In this document: in pieces, positions 19,498 through 30,428 of the stretch | How the letters are laid out: the number at the start of each line of letters is the position of its first letter | Numbering within the stretch: position 1 is the first letter of the stretch | Assembly (NCBI RefSeq): GCF_014646515.1 | Contig: NZ_BMNK01000002.1 | Coordinates: 515,329 to 579,328, forward strand | Length of the DNA stretch: 64,000 bases | Direction of reading: 5' to 3' | Origin: Nonomuraea glycinis | Lineage (GTDB): Bacteria; Actinomycetota; Actinomycetes; Streptosporangiales; Streptosporangiaceae | Translations under genes and position numbers: made by a program | Notes under the pieces: model-generated | What the model was told of the DNA's origin: nothing | Database searches by the model: none | What the model saw: only the letters and a program-made list of their open reading frames with translations

Positions 19498-19587
19498 TGC
19501 GTCCTTGGTAACCGGGAGCGCTTGCGGCGCCCCTGCAGGGGACCGACGACGGCTTGCAGGTGGCCGTATCCCCTACCCTTTGGTGGT

Positions 19588-21069
19588 GTGAGCGAAGAAC
19601 TTCCTGAGCAGATGCGCATCCGGAGGGAGAAGCTCGACCGCCTTCGCAGTCAGGGCGTCGACCCCTATCCGGTCAACTTTCCTCGTACGGCCACCAATGC
19701 CGAGGTGAGGGAGAAATACCAGAGCCTTGAGCCCGACGCCGCGACCGGCGACCGGGTCGGGGTCGCGGGACGCGTCATGCTCAACCGGGTGGGCGGCAAG
19801 CTCTGCTTCGCCACGCTTCGCGACGGCAGCGGCGACCTGCAGGTCATGATCTCGCTCGACAAGGTCGGCGAGGAGTCCCTGGCGGCCTGGAAGCACGACG
19901 TCGACCTGGGCGACCACGTGGGCGTCGAGGGTGAGGTCATCACCTCCCGCCGCGGCGAGCTGTCCATCCTGGCCGACAGCTGGCAGATCACCGCCAAGTG
20001 CCTGCGCCCGCTGCCGGAGAAGCACGTCGGCCTCACCGACCCCGAGGCCCGGGTGCGCCAGCGTTACGTCGACCTCATCGTCAACGACGAGGCCCGCGAG
20101 ATGGCCCGGATCCGCAGCGCCACCGTGCGCGCGGTGCGCGACTTCTGGCACGAGGAGGGCTACCTCGAGGTCGAGACGCCGATGCTGCAGCCCATCCACG
20201 GGGGCGCCGCGGCCCGGCCCTTCAAGACCCACATCAACGCCTACGACATGGAGCTCTACCTCCGCATCGCCATCGAGCTCTACCTCAAGCGGCTGGTCGT
20301 GGGCGGCATCGAGAAGGTCTTCGAGATCAACCGCAACTTCCGCAACGAAGGCGCGGACTCCACGCACAACCCCGAGTTCACCATGATCGAGGCTTACGGC
20401 ACCTACCTCGACTACAACGACATGGCGGACCTGACCCAGCGCATGTACCAAAAGGCCGTGGTCGCCGCGCTGGGCACCTCCGTGGTGGTGCACGACGGCG
20501 TCGAGGTCGATCTGGGCATCCCCGAGTGGCCCAGGATCAAGCTGTACGACGCGGTGTCGGAGGCGGTGGGCGAGGAGCTCAGCACCGAGACCCCGCTGGA
20601 GCGGGTCCGCGCGCTCGCCGACAAGCACGACGTCCACTGGGACGCCAAGTGGGGGCAGGGCAAGCTGGTCCAGAAGCTGTTCGAGGAGCTCGTGGAGCAC
20701 ACCCTGATCCAGCCGACGTTCGTCATGGACTACCCGCTGGAGACCTCCCCGCTGACCCGCCAGCACCGGGACGACCCGCTGCTGACGGAGAAGTGGGACC
20801 TGATCGGGTTCGGCACCGAGCTGGGCACCGCCTACTCCGAGCTCATCGACCCGATCGAGCAGCGCCGCCGCCTGGTGGAGCAGTCCCTGCTGGCGGCGGG
20901 CGGCGACCCGGAGGCCATGCAGCTCGACGAGGACTTCCTGCAGGCCCTCGAATACGCGATGCCGCCGACGGGTGGCATGGGCGCCGGCATCGACCGCATG
21001 GTCATGGCCTTCACCGGCCGTAACATCCGCGAGACGATCCTGTTCCCGCTGGTGAGGCCGACCGGCTGA
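19588..21069 (+). CDS. lysS: Lysyl-tRNA synthetase, class II
   Basis: Charges tRNA-Lys. The 493-residue protein has an N-terminal OB-fold (residues about 50-150) and a class II catalytic core. Motif 2 is visible in EINRNFRNEGADSTHNPEFT near residue 252 and motif 3 in GGMGAGIDRMVM near residue 470. GTG 19588 gives the normal length; the longer frame upstream is a shadow of coaX. There is no obvious ribosome-binding site, and TACCCT at 19574-19579 could be a -10 of a leaderless transcript. It follows coaX as in other actinobacteria. Confidence 0.96.
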   Translation: MSEELPEQMRIRREKLDRLRSQGVDPYPVNFPRTATNAEVREKYQSLEPDAATGDRVGVAGRVMLNRVGGKLCFATLRDGSGDLQVMISLDKVGEESLAAWKHDVDLGDHVGVEGEVITSRRGELSILADSWQITAKCLRPLPEKHVGLTDPEARVRQRYVDLIVNDEAREMARIRSATVRAVRDFWHEEGYLEVETPMLQPIHGGAAARPFKTHINAYDMELYLRIAIELYLKRLVVGGIEKVFEINRNFRNEGADSTHNPEFTMIEAYGTYLDYNDMADLTQRMYQKAVVAALGTSVVVHDGVEVDLGIPEWPRIKLYDAVSEAVGEELSTETPLERVRALADKHDVHWDAKWGQGKLVQKLFEELVEHTLIQPTFVMDYPLETSPLTRQHRDDPLLTEKWDLIGFGTELGTAYSELIDPIEQRRRLVEQSLLAAGGDPEAMQLDEDFLQALEYAMPPTGGMGAGIDRMVMAFTGRNIRETILFPLVRPTG

Positions 21070-21071
21070 GC

Positions 21072-21130
21072 GAGTGGCTCCGCCGTCCCAGGTGCGGGTG
21101 GCTTCGCCGCCCGGGTGCCGCCCAGGTGCC
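21072..21130. repeat. Imperfect repeat after lysS
   Basis: GAGTGGCTCCGCCGTCCCAGGTGC is followed by GGGTGGCTTCGCCGCCCGGG and then by CCCAGGTGCCG. This gives about two degenerate 24-25 bp units just after the lysS stop. It is weaker than the other junction repeats in the window. Confidence 0.4.
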
Positions 21131-21252
21131 GTCCGAGGGCGGTGCGCGGGACGGCGGAGCGTCACCACGATGGTCATTGCGCCCGGATATTTGCCGATAT
21201 ATGCGAGTAGTTCACCTACGGCGGGGTGCGCCAAGTGAGGCCGATCTCGTGC

Positions 21253-21282
21253 TTGACGACCTTTCCCGCATGCGTTTACCGT
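21253..21282 (+). promoter_or_regulatory. Probable promoter of the small HTH gene
   Basis: TTGACG at 21253-21258 is followed after 18 bases by TACCGT, which fits the loose actinobacterial -10 pattern TAnnnT. It lies 72 bp before the TTG chosen as the start of the downstream gene and supports that shorter start. Confidence 0.4.
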
Positions 21283-21353
21283 CTGGCGGGACGAGCAGCG
21301 TCACTCGGATCAACGACGTCTCCGAGTCGTGCTGTTGGGAGGGAGGGCTCCCG

Positions 21354-21566
21354 TTGAATGTGCTCACTGAAGGCGTTGAGCTGAGCCATGCCGATCTCGC
21401 ATTGCTGGCCGAGCTCGCGAAGGGGGTAACGGTGGATCGGGTGGGACGGCGCTTGGACATCAGCGGGCGGACGGTGCGCCGAAGACTGCGCGGGATCTGT
21501 GATCGCATCGGCGTGGCCACCGCGATCGAGGCGGTGGCCTGGGCGGCACGCCGTCAGCTGATCTAG
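21354..21566 (+). CDS. Small LuxR-type helix-turn-helix protein
   Basis: From TTG 21354 the product is 70 residues and consists of little more than a LuxR/NarL-type DNA-binding domain. ELSHADLALLAELAKGVTVDRV leads into the turn and RRLDISGRTVRRRLRGICDRIG is the recognition helix (both are longer in the protein). GGGAGGGAGG lies ten bases before the start. The frame is open upstream to 21126, with an ATG at 21201, but a likely promoter lies between. It lacks any receiver domain, so its signal is unknown. The end overlaps the convergent NlpC/P60 gene by four bases. Confidence 0.75.
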   Translation: MNVLTEGVELSHADLALLAELAKGVTVDRVGRRLDISGRTVRRRLRGICDRIGVATAIEAVAWAARRQLI

Positions 21567-22564
21567 TCGGCGATGCGGACGGCGCCGGCGTAGGGGCGCC
21601 TGGCGATGGACGCGATGCGCACGACGTCACCCGTCTGCGGCGCGTGCACCATCATGCCGCCGCCCAGATAGATGCCGACGTGGTGCAGGTCGTTGTAGAA
21701 GAAGACCAGGTCGCCGGCGCGCAGCTCCTCCTTCGGGATGTGCCTGCCCGCCGTCCACTGGTCGCCGGTGTAGTGCGGCAGCGAGATCCCCACGCGCTGA
21801 TAGGCCGCCATCACCAGGCCTGAGCAGTCATAGCCACGTGGGCCTTCGGCGCCCCAGATGTAGGGCTTGAGCTGCTGGGTGAGCGCCCACTGGGCGGCCT
21901 GCGCGGCCTTGCCGGAGCCGGGGATGGGCAGGCTCACGCGGGTCGCGGCGGTGCCCGGCCGGCCGGCCTCGCCGAGCGCGCGCTTGAAGAGGTTGCTCTC
22001 CACCTTGGCGACGAGCTTCACGATCTTGTCCCGTTTGGTGCCGAGATCTTGGACGATCCCCGTCACCTCGTCGATGCGCGCCTTGGCGCCCGCCCTGGCC
22101 CGCTCGGCCGCCTTCATGGCCTTGGTGAGCTGGAGCACCTCCGCACCCTGCTGCTGCTGGAGCGCGTAGGTGGTGGCGGCCCTGGTGAGATAGTTCTCGG
22201 GGTCCTGCGAGCCGGCGAAGTTCAGGGCGTTGCCGAGCCCGCCGGTCATGTACTCGTTCTGCGCGAGCATCATCGCCTTGGAGCGCTTGGTCCGCAGCAC
22301 GGACTCACTGGCCGCCAGCGTCCTCTTGGCACTCTGTACGGACTTCTGGGCCGCCTTGAGCTTCTCGCGCTGCCCGTTGTAGTTCTCGGTCAGCGTCTCG
22401 ATCTCGACGTGCATCTCCTCGACCTGCTTGGAGAGCTCCTTGAGCGAGGGCTTGGGGTCGGCGGAGGCGGAACCGAGTGGGCCGGCCATGAGCAGCGCGG
22501 CGGCCGTCACGCCCGCGATGCTGAACCTGAGGACCCCTCTTGCCTTGGTCCCGCTGCGCTTCAC
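21563..22564 (-). CDS. NlpC/P60 family cell-wall endopeptidase, RipA/RPF-locus type
   Basis: A 333-residue secreted hydrolase that cuts peptidoglycan stem peptides. It has a signal peptide (positive start, then IAGVTAAALLMAGPLGSASA) and a long coiled coil over about residues 40-210. The C-terminal NlpC/P60 domain shows the catalytic Cys in YDCSGLVMAAY, His in DLHHVGIYLG and a third polar residue in MMVHAPQTG. GTG 22564 is chosen because GGAAGGAG lies eight bases upstream; an ATG at 22582 is in frame but would sit in the riboswitch tail. Control by c-di-AMP is expected from the leader. Confidence 0.92.
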   Translation of the reverse strand: MKRSGTKARGVLRFSIAGVTAAALLMAGPLGSASADPKPSLKELSKQVEEMHVEIETLTENYNGQREKLKAAQKSVQSAKRTLAASESVLRTKRSKAMMLAQNEYMTGGLGNALNFAGSQDPENYLTRAATTYALQQQQGAEVLQLTKAMKAAERARAGAKARIDEVTGIVQDLGTKRDKIVKLVAKVESNLFKRALGEAGRPGTAATRVSLPIPGSGKAAQAAQWALTQQLKPYIWGAEGPRGYDCSGLVMAAYQRVGISLPHYTGDQWTAGRHIPKEELRAGDLVFFYNDLHHVGIYLGGGMMVHAPQTGDVVRIASIARRPYAGAVRIAD

Positions 22565-22585
22565 CGACCGAGCTCCTTCCATCGA

Positions 22586-22735
22586 CGCCTACCGGGTTAG
22601 CTGACGGGTTCGGGCCGGAAGCAGCCCTACCGAGCCAAAAGCTCGGATTCACCCCTGGTGGTGCCGTGCGGCACCCCTGGTGGTTCCCCGGCTCCCCTGC
22701 GGGGATTGGGCGCGTCCCGTACGAGAATCGCGGGG
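22586..22735 (-). promoter_or_regulatory. ydaO/yuaA-type cyclic di-AMP riboswitch
   Basis: On the minus strand the leader holds the conserved blocks of this riboswitch in order: CGCAGGGGAGCCGGGGAACC, AGGGGTGAATCC, GAGC...GCTCGGTAGGGCTGCTTCC, GCCCGAACCCGTCAGCTAAC and CCGGTAGGCG. The last block ends about 20 bases before the start of the NlpC/P60 gene. In actinobacteria this class often controls cell-wall hydrolases and is turned off by c-di-AMP. The 5' boundary is approximate. Confidence 0.92.
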
Positions 22736-22972
22736 GACATCGTCGCTGGACACTAATGCACTCCAGGTTCCTGCTCAACCGGAACTGCAGAGTCTGTAGA
22801 GGTTTCACAACCGAAGGGTCACAAGGTGATCTCGTGACACCCCGTACAGAAAGGGATTTATGTCCTCTTTGCCCTATGTTAGGTCTGTAGGAACCGCGCA
22901 AACGTAAGCGTGCTCGCGCGAACACAAGAGGTAACAGGCTGGGGCAGAGGTGAGAGTTAGGGCTGAGCCGTA

Positions 22973-23566
22973 ATGACATCTGTACGCTGGACGTCCATGG
23001 AGCAGGTCGCCGAACTCACCGTCCGAGAGACAGAGGTCGTCGTCCGGCGTGCCAGAACCCCGGACGTCCGGACCATCAAACTCCTGGTCGACACCTACGC
23101 CGGCGCCGGACACCGGCTGCTGGAGAAGGCGACCGTCACCCTGTACGAAGACGTGCAGGAGTTCTGGGTCGCCGAGCTCGCCGGGGAAGTCGTCGGGTGC
23201 GGGGCCCTGCACGTGCTCTGGGAGGACCTGGCGGAGATCCGCACGGTCGCCGTCCACCCGGAAACCCGGGGTCTGGGCATCGGCCACCGGATCGTCTCGG
23301 CCCTCCTCGACACCGCCAGAGAGCTGGAGCTGCAGCGCGTCTTCTGCCTGACCTTCGAGGTCGATTTCTTCGCCCGGCACGGGTTCCGCACCATCCAGGG
23401 CACCCCGGTCTCACCTGAGGTCTATGCCGAGTTGCTGGCCTCCTACGACGAGGGTGTGGCCGAGTTCCTGGACCTGGAGCACGTCAAGCCGAACACCCTG
23501 GGCAACACGCGTATGCTGCTCCACCTGGCGGCGGGTGACGAGGTCCTTGACCAACGGGAAAGGTGA
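22973..23566 (+). CDS. argA: Amino-acid N-acetyltransferase, ArgA-type (GNAT)
   Basis: A 197-residue GNAT enzyme closely resembling the short ArgA of Mycobacterium tuberculosis (Rv2747, recalled). Shared segments are VVRRARTPDVRTIKLLVDTYAG, VTLYEDVQEFWVAE, GCGALHVLWEDLAEIRTVAV and RVFCLTFEVDFFARHGF. The acetyl-CoA loop is RGLGIGHRI. It would acetylate glutamate or a related amino acid, feeding arginine synthesis. ATG 22973 is used; ATG 22997 is an equally possible start, because neither has a good ribosome-binding site. Confidence 0.88.
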   Translation: MTSVRWTSMEQVAELTVRETEVVVRRARTPDVRTIKLLVDTYAGAGHRLLEKATVTLYEDVQEFWVAELAGEVVGCGALHVLWEDLAEIRTVAVHPETRGLGIGHRIVSALLDTARELELQRVFCLTFEVDFFARHGFRTIQGTPVSPEVYAELLASYDEGVAEFLDLEHVKPNTLGNTRMLLHLAAGDEVLDQRER

Positions 23567-23652
23567 TTGTTGATACCTATGTCGATACCTTGGGCCAGGA
23601 CAGGCATGTGCCCTGACACGTGCCACATGCGCACTCGAAGCGAGGTGACACG

Positions 23653-25023
23653 GTGAGCACAGGACAGCCTCCGTATCCTCAGGACAACTCCGGCGAAAAC
23701 CCGCCGTACGGGAATCCTGAATACGGGCAGAGCACGGGACGCCAGCAGGGCGAGCCCGACCCCGACGTGACCATCGTCGGTTACCGGGCTGACGACGCTT
23801 ATGGCCAGCAGCCTCAGTATGGGCAGCAGCCGCAGTACGGGCAGCCGGGCTACGGCCAGCAGCAGCCCGAGTACGGCCAGCAGCAGGGCTACGGGCAGCA
23901 GCAACAGGGGTACGGACAGCCTGGTTACGGGCAGCCGTCCCAGCCTGACTACGGCCAGCAGCAGGGCTACGGGCAGCAGGGGTACGGCCAGCAGTCCCAG
24001 CCCGACTACGGCCAGCAGGCCAACTACGGCCAGCAGCCGGCGTCCCAGCCGGACTACGGGCAGCAGCAGGGGTACGGGCAGCCTGGCTATGGCCAGCAGC
24101 AGCCCGAGTACGGCCAGCAGGGCTACGGTCAGCAGCCTCCGTCCGGCCAGCAGGGCTACGGCCAGCAGCCCCCCTCGGGCCAGCAGGGCTACGGCCAGCA
24201 GCCGTCTTCCGGCCAGCAGGGTTATGGTCAGCAGCCGTCTTCCGGCCAGCAGGGTTACGGTCAGCAGCCGCAGTACGGCCAGCCCGGTTATGGGCAGCAG
24301 CAGCCGGACTACGGCCAGCAGCAGCCGGACTACGGCCAGCAGCAGGGCTACGGCCAGCAGGGTTACGGCCAGCAGCAGCCCGACTATGGGCAGCAGCAGG
24401 CTTACGGCCAGCCTGGTTACGGCCAGCAGCCTCAGTACAGCCAGCCGGGCTACGGCCAGCAGCCCTACGGGCAGTCGTACGGCAAGCCGGTCGGGGTGCA
24501 GCCGCCCGGGGCCCCGGCGCCGCTCGCGGAGTGGTGGCAGCGGCTGGTGGCCCGTCTGATCGACGGCGTTATCTTCGGCGTCATCTCCTTCCTGGTCACC
24601 CTCATCACGACCGCCCTGTTCGTCGCGAGCTACAGCTCGGTCACCGGCGCCACGAGTGGCTTCGTGGGCGCCTCCTCCTTCCTCGCGGGGCTCATCCAGT
24701 ACGCCATCCTGACCGCGCTGTACGTGGCCTACGACTTCTTCATGACCAAGATGAACGGGCAGACGCTCGGCAAGATGGTGATGGGGATCAAGGTCGTCCC
24801 GGTGGGTCAGGCGCTGCCGCCCGGCGGGCTGCCGACCGACCTGGCGCTCAAGCGCGCCGGAGGCACCTGGGGTGGTTATGTGCTCGGCATCGTCCCGTTC
24901 GTCGGCCCGTTGCTCGGGGTGATCGTCGTGGGCCTGAATGCCGCTTCCCAGCTCTGGGACAAGCCGCTGCAGCAGACGTTCGCCGACAAGTTCGCCGGCA
25001 CCGTGGTGGTCAAGATCAAGTAA
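23653..25023 (+). CDS. RDD-family membrane protein with long YGQQ low-complexity domain
   Basis: A 456-residue protein in two parts. Residues about 45-285 are nearly all Tyr, Gly, Gln, Pro and Ser in repeats such as [11 protein letters not shown] and [11 protein letters not shown]. From about residue 290 there is an RDD domain with three hydrophobic helices, starting [18 protein letters not shown] and including the [17 protein letters not shown] motif. RDD proteins are membrane proteins of mixed function. GTG 23653 has GAGGTGA upstream. The repeat resembles the Tyr-Gly-Gln tracts of FUS-type proteins in composition only. A terminator follows. Confidence 0.88.
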   Translation: MSTGQPPYPQDNSGENPPYGNPEYGQSTGRQQGEPDPDVTIVGYRADDAYGQQPQYGQQPQYGQPGYGQQQPEYGQQQGYGQQQQGYGQPGYGQPSQPDYGQQQGYGQQGYGQQSQPDYGQQANYGQQPASQPDYGQQQGYGQPGYGQQQPEYGQQGYGQQPPSGQQGYGQQPPSGQQGYGQQPSSGQQGYGQQPSSGQQGYGQQPQYGQPGYGQQQPDYGQQQPDYGQQQGYGQQGYGQQQPDYGQQQAYGQPGYGQQPQYSQPGYGQQPYGQSYGKPVGVQPPGAPAPLAEWWQRLVARLIDGVIFGVISFLVTLITTALFVASYSSVTGATSGFVGASSFLAGLIQYAILTALYVAYDFFMTKMNGQTLGKMVMGIKVVPVGQALPPGGLPTDLALKRAGGTWGGYVLGIVPFVGPLLGVIVVGLNAASQLWDKPLQQTFADKFAGTVVVKIK

Positions 25024-25036
25024 TCGAGATCAAGCG

Positions 25037-25071
25037 AAACAGGGGCCGGCATCCCGTCGGTCCCTGTTTTT
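25037..25071 (+). terminator. Intrinsic terminator after the YGQQ/RDD gene
   Basis: AAACAGGGGCCGG and CCGTCGGTCCCTGTTT form a strong stem with an eight-base loop. The right arm runs into TTTTT, a U-tract unusual for this GC-rich genome. It ends 14-48 bp after the stop codon. Confidence 0.85.
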
Positions 25072-25141
25072 GTGCCTCGATCCGGTACCAGAATGGGGAC
25101 AGGCAGGGCTCTGACGGGTCTGCGATCGTTGAGGTGAGGTT

Positions 25142-25630
25142 ATGACCGGGACACCGCCGCAGGTGGACCTGATGCCCGCTGAATGGTGGGAACGACTCGT
25201 CGCCAGACTCATTGAAGCGCTCGTCTTCGGCGTCTTCTATTACATTCTGTTCATCGCGCTATGGGGCATCTTCCGAACTGTCGGGGTTCTGGACGCGTTC
25301 GAGGGACGTTTGCCCGCCGTGTTCGCATGGGTGCTCGCGGGGCTGGCATATACGGCCTACGACTGGTGGCAACTTTCCCGGGGCGGGCGGACCTTCGGGA
25401 AGGCGATCATGAAGATTCGGGTTGCGCCGGGCGACCTTCCGCCGCGCGACCGGCTCAAACGAGCCCTGCTCTATCCGGCGCCCGCTATGGTGATGGGCAT
25501 TCCGGTGGTCAATCTGCTGGCCGGAATGTTCGTGTTCGGCGTCGGTCTGCTCATCTTGATCGACAAGCCACTCCAGCGCGGACCGCATGACAGACTCGCG
25601 GGAACGCTGGTGGTCAAAGATCTTCGTTGA
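25142..25630 (+). CDS. RDD-family membrane protein, short
   Basis: A 162-residue RDD protein, likely a paralogue of the preceding one without the repeat domain. It starts near PAEWWERLVARLIEALVFG, has three hydrophobic segments and the GGRTFGKAIMKIRV motif, and ends DRLAGTLVVKDLR. The pair shares the same domain start and end (Trp-Trp plus Arg-Leu-Val-Ala-Arg-Leu-Ile; Gly-Thr-Leu/Val-Val-Val-Lys), which suggests tandem duplication. A terminator separates them, so this gene probably has its own promoter. Function unknown. Confidence 0.88.
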   Translation: MTGTPPQVDLMPAEWWERLVARLIEALVFGVFYYILFIALWGIFRTVGVLDAFEGRLPAVFAWVLAGLAYTAYDWWQLSRGGRTFGKAIMKIRVAPGDLPPRDRLKRALLYPAPAMVMGIPVVNLLAGMFVFGVGLLILIDKPLQRGPHDRLAGTLVVKDLR

Positions 25631-25895
25631 GGCGCACGTACCTGGCCCGATGGCTTTTCACCAAATTTTCCGCTTGATCCGGTAAGGAGCCTGGAGAGAC
25701 TGGCATTAGGCTATGGGCGTCCGGGTTGCCGGATGTTGGTGCCCCCTGCCAGGCTGTGGGCATCTGTGTGCCGCTATGGTCGGGTGCGGGCGGTGCTCTC
25801 ACCTCGGGCGACATGAGGGCCGGGTGGCCCCAGCTCCCCCGCGACGTGTGTATAAACGCTCCTGAAACCCCGGTCCGCTGTGGAGACGAGGACGA

Positions 25896-26042
25896 ATGCA
25901 AGCCGTAACAGACGTATTGTCGGCGCTCATCCCACCTGTCGTCGTGGGCGGCGCCTTCATCTTTGGCGTGGTGAAGTTGGTGCGCTCCGAGGGCGCTGGA
26001 CGGCGTCCAAACCGCCAGGATCAGGCCGAGAACCGCAACTGA
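25896..26042 (+). CDS. Small single-pass membrane protein upstream of lsr2
   Basis: A 48-residue open frame: MQAVTDVLSALIPPVVVGG begins a hydrophobic helix that continues through AFIFGVVKLV, followed by a basic and polar tail (RSEGAGRRPNRQDQ...). GAGACGAGGACG sits just before the ATG as a good ribosome-binding site, and the codons are GC-rich at third positions like the neighbours. It lies 105 bp before lsr2 in the same direction. Function unknown; probably a membrane anchor or a small regulator. Confidence 0.65.
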   Translation: MQAVTDVLSALIPPVVVGGAFIFGVVKLVRSEGAGRRPNRQDQAENRN

Positions 26043-26147
26043 TCAGCGGCTCAGCGAATCACTGCAGCTCTGAATTGTCTTAACGCCTTTCCGGGTATAT
26101 GTTTGGCTCAGGCGAATGAAACAATGCTCCGGGAAAGGATTGCGTAG

Positions 26148-26480
26148 ATGGCCAAGCAGATCCAGGAGATTCTCATCGATGACCTCGATGGGGGCGAGGC
26201 CAATGAGACGGTCAGCTTCGCTATTGACGGCTCCACCTATGAGATTGACCTCAGCGACCTTAACGCCAAGAAGCTGCGGGACTCCCTCACGCCTTTCGTG
26301 CAGCACGCTCGCCGGGCAGGTGCCGTATCGACGCGCCGTCGCGGACGTGGCGGGCAGCGGGCGATGAGCCGCGAGAAGAGCGCTGAGATCCGGCAGTGGG
26401 CCAAGGCTCATGGGCTGCCGGTCAGCGAGCGAGGCCGTATCGCCTCCACCGTCGTAGAGAAGTACGAGGCGGCCCACTAA
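26148..26480 (+). CDS. lsr2: Nucleoid-associated xenogeneic silencer Lsr2
   Basis: A 110-residue Lsr2 protein, which bridges AT-rich DNA and silences acquired genes. The N-terminal dimerisation domain (IQEILIDDLDGGEANETVSF) is followed by a basic linker. The C-terminal DNA-binding domain carries the minor-groove RGR motif at residues 95-97 (SERGRIAST). Length is normal. It sits between a small membrane gene and clpC, an order also known in Streptomyces (recalled). A 12-bp inverted repeat follows the stop. Confidence 0.97.
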   Translation: MAKQIQEILIDDLDGGEANETVSFAIDGSTYEIDLSDLNAKKLRDSLTPFVQHARRAGAVSTRRRGRGGQRAMSREKSAEIRQWAKAHGLPVSERGRIASTVVEKYEAAH

Positions 26481-26496
26481 GGAGCCGGCTCACCGA

Positions 26497-26547
26497 CATG
26501 CGCTTATGCCGATCGCCTAGGACCCCGGCGGCCGCCATAAGCGCATG
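26497..26547. terminator. Inverted repeat after lsr2
   Basis: CATGCGCTTATG at 26497-26508 and its exact reverse complement at 26536-26547 flank a 27-base loop, starting 17 bp after the lsr2 stop. It could act as a transcription end or mRNA-stabilising hairpin. No T-tract follows. Confidence 0.5.
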
Positions 26548-26866
26548 ATCATTTCTAGGCCGAATCTCAAATGGTGGACGGTTTTCCCGTTGATCTTCTG
26601 ATTCTTCGTCGAAGTGGGCATTTGGGCCCGACTTTCCCCGTGGACAGCGGGGATCCCGGAGGAATGCGCGGCATTTGTTGATCTGCCGCCCGGCCCCACC
26701 CCCTTTCCCGCCAGACATCCCGACGCTCCCGCTTCCCCTGCCGGCCGTGCCGGGGAGGCGGGATTCGCCGTTATGGCGGCAAGCCCGATCGTCACTGTGA
26801 TCGCGTTATGGCCGGCGGTCGCGAGAATCCGGCCATGAGAGCGTTCCCACGCCGGCGGTTCAGTCC

Positions 26867-26965
26867 GGACGTTCTCCAGGGCTCCACAGGACGTCGTTCT
26901 CCACGGCCCCAGAGGTTCTCCGCGGGATCCCACAGGACGTTCTCCACGGGACGTTCTTCACAGGG
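26867..26965 (+). repeat. Five-copy ACGTTCTCCACGG repeat cluster
   Basis: Related elements occur near 26867 (GGACGTTCTCCAGG), 26889 (GGACGTCGTTCTCCACGG), 26912 (GAGGTTCTCCGCGGG), 26935 (GGACGTTCTCCACGGG) and 26951 (ACGTTCTTCACAGGG). Spacing varies from 16 to 24 bp. They sit immediately beside the parS-like site, giving an iteron-like appearance, but no binding protein can be named. Confidence 0.6.
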
Positions 26966-26970
26966 CGGGC

Positions 26971-26984
26971 GTTTCACGTGAAGC
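26971..26984. promoter_or_regulatory. parS-like ParB-binding site
   Basis: GTTTCACGTGAAGC matches the consensus parS sequence GTTTCACGTGAAAC at 13 of 14 positions, with one change in the right arm. In Streptomyces, parS sites cluster around the replication origin and load ParB for chromosome segregation. The core palindrome TTTCACGTGAA is intact. Whether ParB binds here is not shown by sequence alone. Confidence 0.6.
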
Positions 26985-27381
26985 CGTTCAAGTGAACTCT
27001 CGCCCCAAGGGGCTCGCGAGAGCACTCGCCGCACTCATTCCGCCCCTCGTTTCGGCGCGCGCGTTCCCCGGCTTGTACGCCGGAGGTCCGTAATCCACGC
27101 CATCCTGGCCGGGTGCGCGGCGGGGCCTGCGGCGCCATCGGTAACGATCCTGACCAGACGGCTGTGATTACGCCCTGGGTGATACGTTCCACAGCCGCTT
27201 GGCCTGCGTTTGCATCAGCGCATACGATGGCAGGGGTAAGAGTTACGGACGCGGCACCAAGATGAGTGGGCGAGAGCGACCCCAGGCCTGTCCGACACGG
27301 CGTCCGCCAGTGGATCCGTGCCGATCCGCCCGCGCCGTCACCGGGGAATTTCACCCACTTCCGGCGAGCGCCCTAAACATC

Positions 27382-27399
27382 GTTCGCTTGCGGCGTATC
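27382..27399 (+). promoter_or_regulatory. ClgR-type operator upstream of clpC
   Basis: GTTCGCTTGCGGCGTATC contains CGC-N5-GCG with a GTTCGC left half, the core of the ClgR box known before clp genes in actinobacteria. It lies about 180 bp before the clpC start. ClgR activates Clp protease genes, so clpC is probably in that regulon. Confidence 0.45.
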
Positions 27400-27578
27400 G
27401 GGAACATGTGACCCCCGAACGGTAGTTGGATAGAGGGTGAAGGCCCTGCTCTCGGGGAACGTGTCTGCTATAGAGCGTGTCAGCGGCAGAGGGCAAGGTT
27501 TGCCGAGCCAGGGCTAGCATGCGGGATGACGGGACCGGATTAACCGGCCTGACTGACCGCTCTGTGAGGAGCGACGAG

Positions 27579-30080
<2,502 letters not shown>

Positions 30081-30100
30081 CGGTTCAGCGCCGAGCGCGC

Positions 30101-30140
30101 CAAGAAACCCCTCGTGTCCAGGACGCGGGGGGTTTCTTGC
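30101..30140 (+). terminator. Intrinsic terminator after clpC
   Basis: AAGAAACCCC and GGGGTTTCTT form a ten-base-pair stem with additional GC pairing toward the loop. It begins about 20 bp after the clpC stop. The TTTCTT of the right arm provides a short U-rich stretch. Confidence 0.8.
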
Positions 30141-30428
30141 TGTCCGGGGTCGGTGCCAGGCGTTTCACGGCGACCGTTGCCGAAAAGTTGGCAGTTCGGC
30201 TATGCGCGCCACCAGAAGTAGTACTACACTGCGTAGAGCTTCGCCAAGTCCTTCCCAAGCCAGCCGCAAGAGCGCGCTTTTACGGTCGGAGGGACTGCTC
30301 CCTGGGGAGTAGTACGAAATCAACTCAGGGCGGACGCGTGCGCCACCCGTGAGCAGTCATGCTCGCCAGGGTCCGCGCGAGCCTCAAGCGGGCGAGGGGA
30401 CAACCGATGCAAGTTGTGGAGGAAGCCG

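Larger units (their letters stand above)
26548..27578. other. 1-kb regulatory gap between lsr2 and clpC
   Basis: No convincing gene is present; short frames on both strands lack ribosome-binding sites and family resemblance. The gap holds a cluster of ACGTTCTCCAC-like repeats (26867-26965), a parS-like site (26971-26984) and a ClgR-type box (27382-27399). The last 180 bp presumably contain the clpC promoter. The first 300 bp, including some lower-GC sequence, show nothing recognisable. Confidence 0.6.

Noticed and set aside
26036..26146. Possible ncRNA or tRNA between the small membrane gene and lsr2
   Set aside because: No tRNA features or conserved RNA pattern were recognised; it is likely just the lsr2 promoter.
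30200..30320. GTAGTACTACA-like and GAGTAGTACG sequences upstream of the EboE-like gene
   Set aside because: They vaguely resemble BlaI/MecI operators, but symmetry and spacing are poor and no such regulator is nearby.
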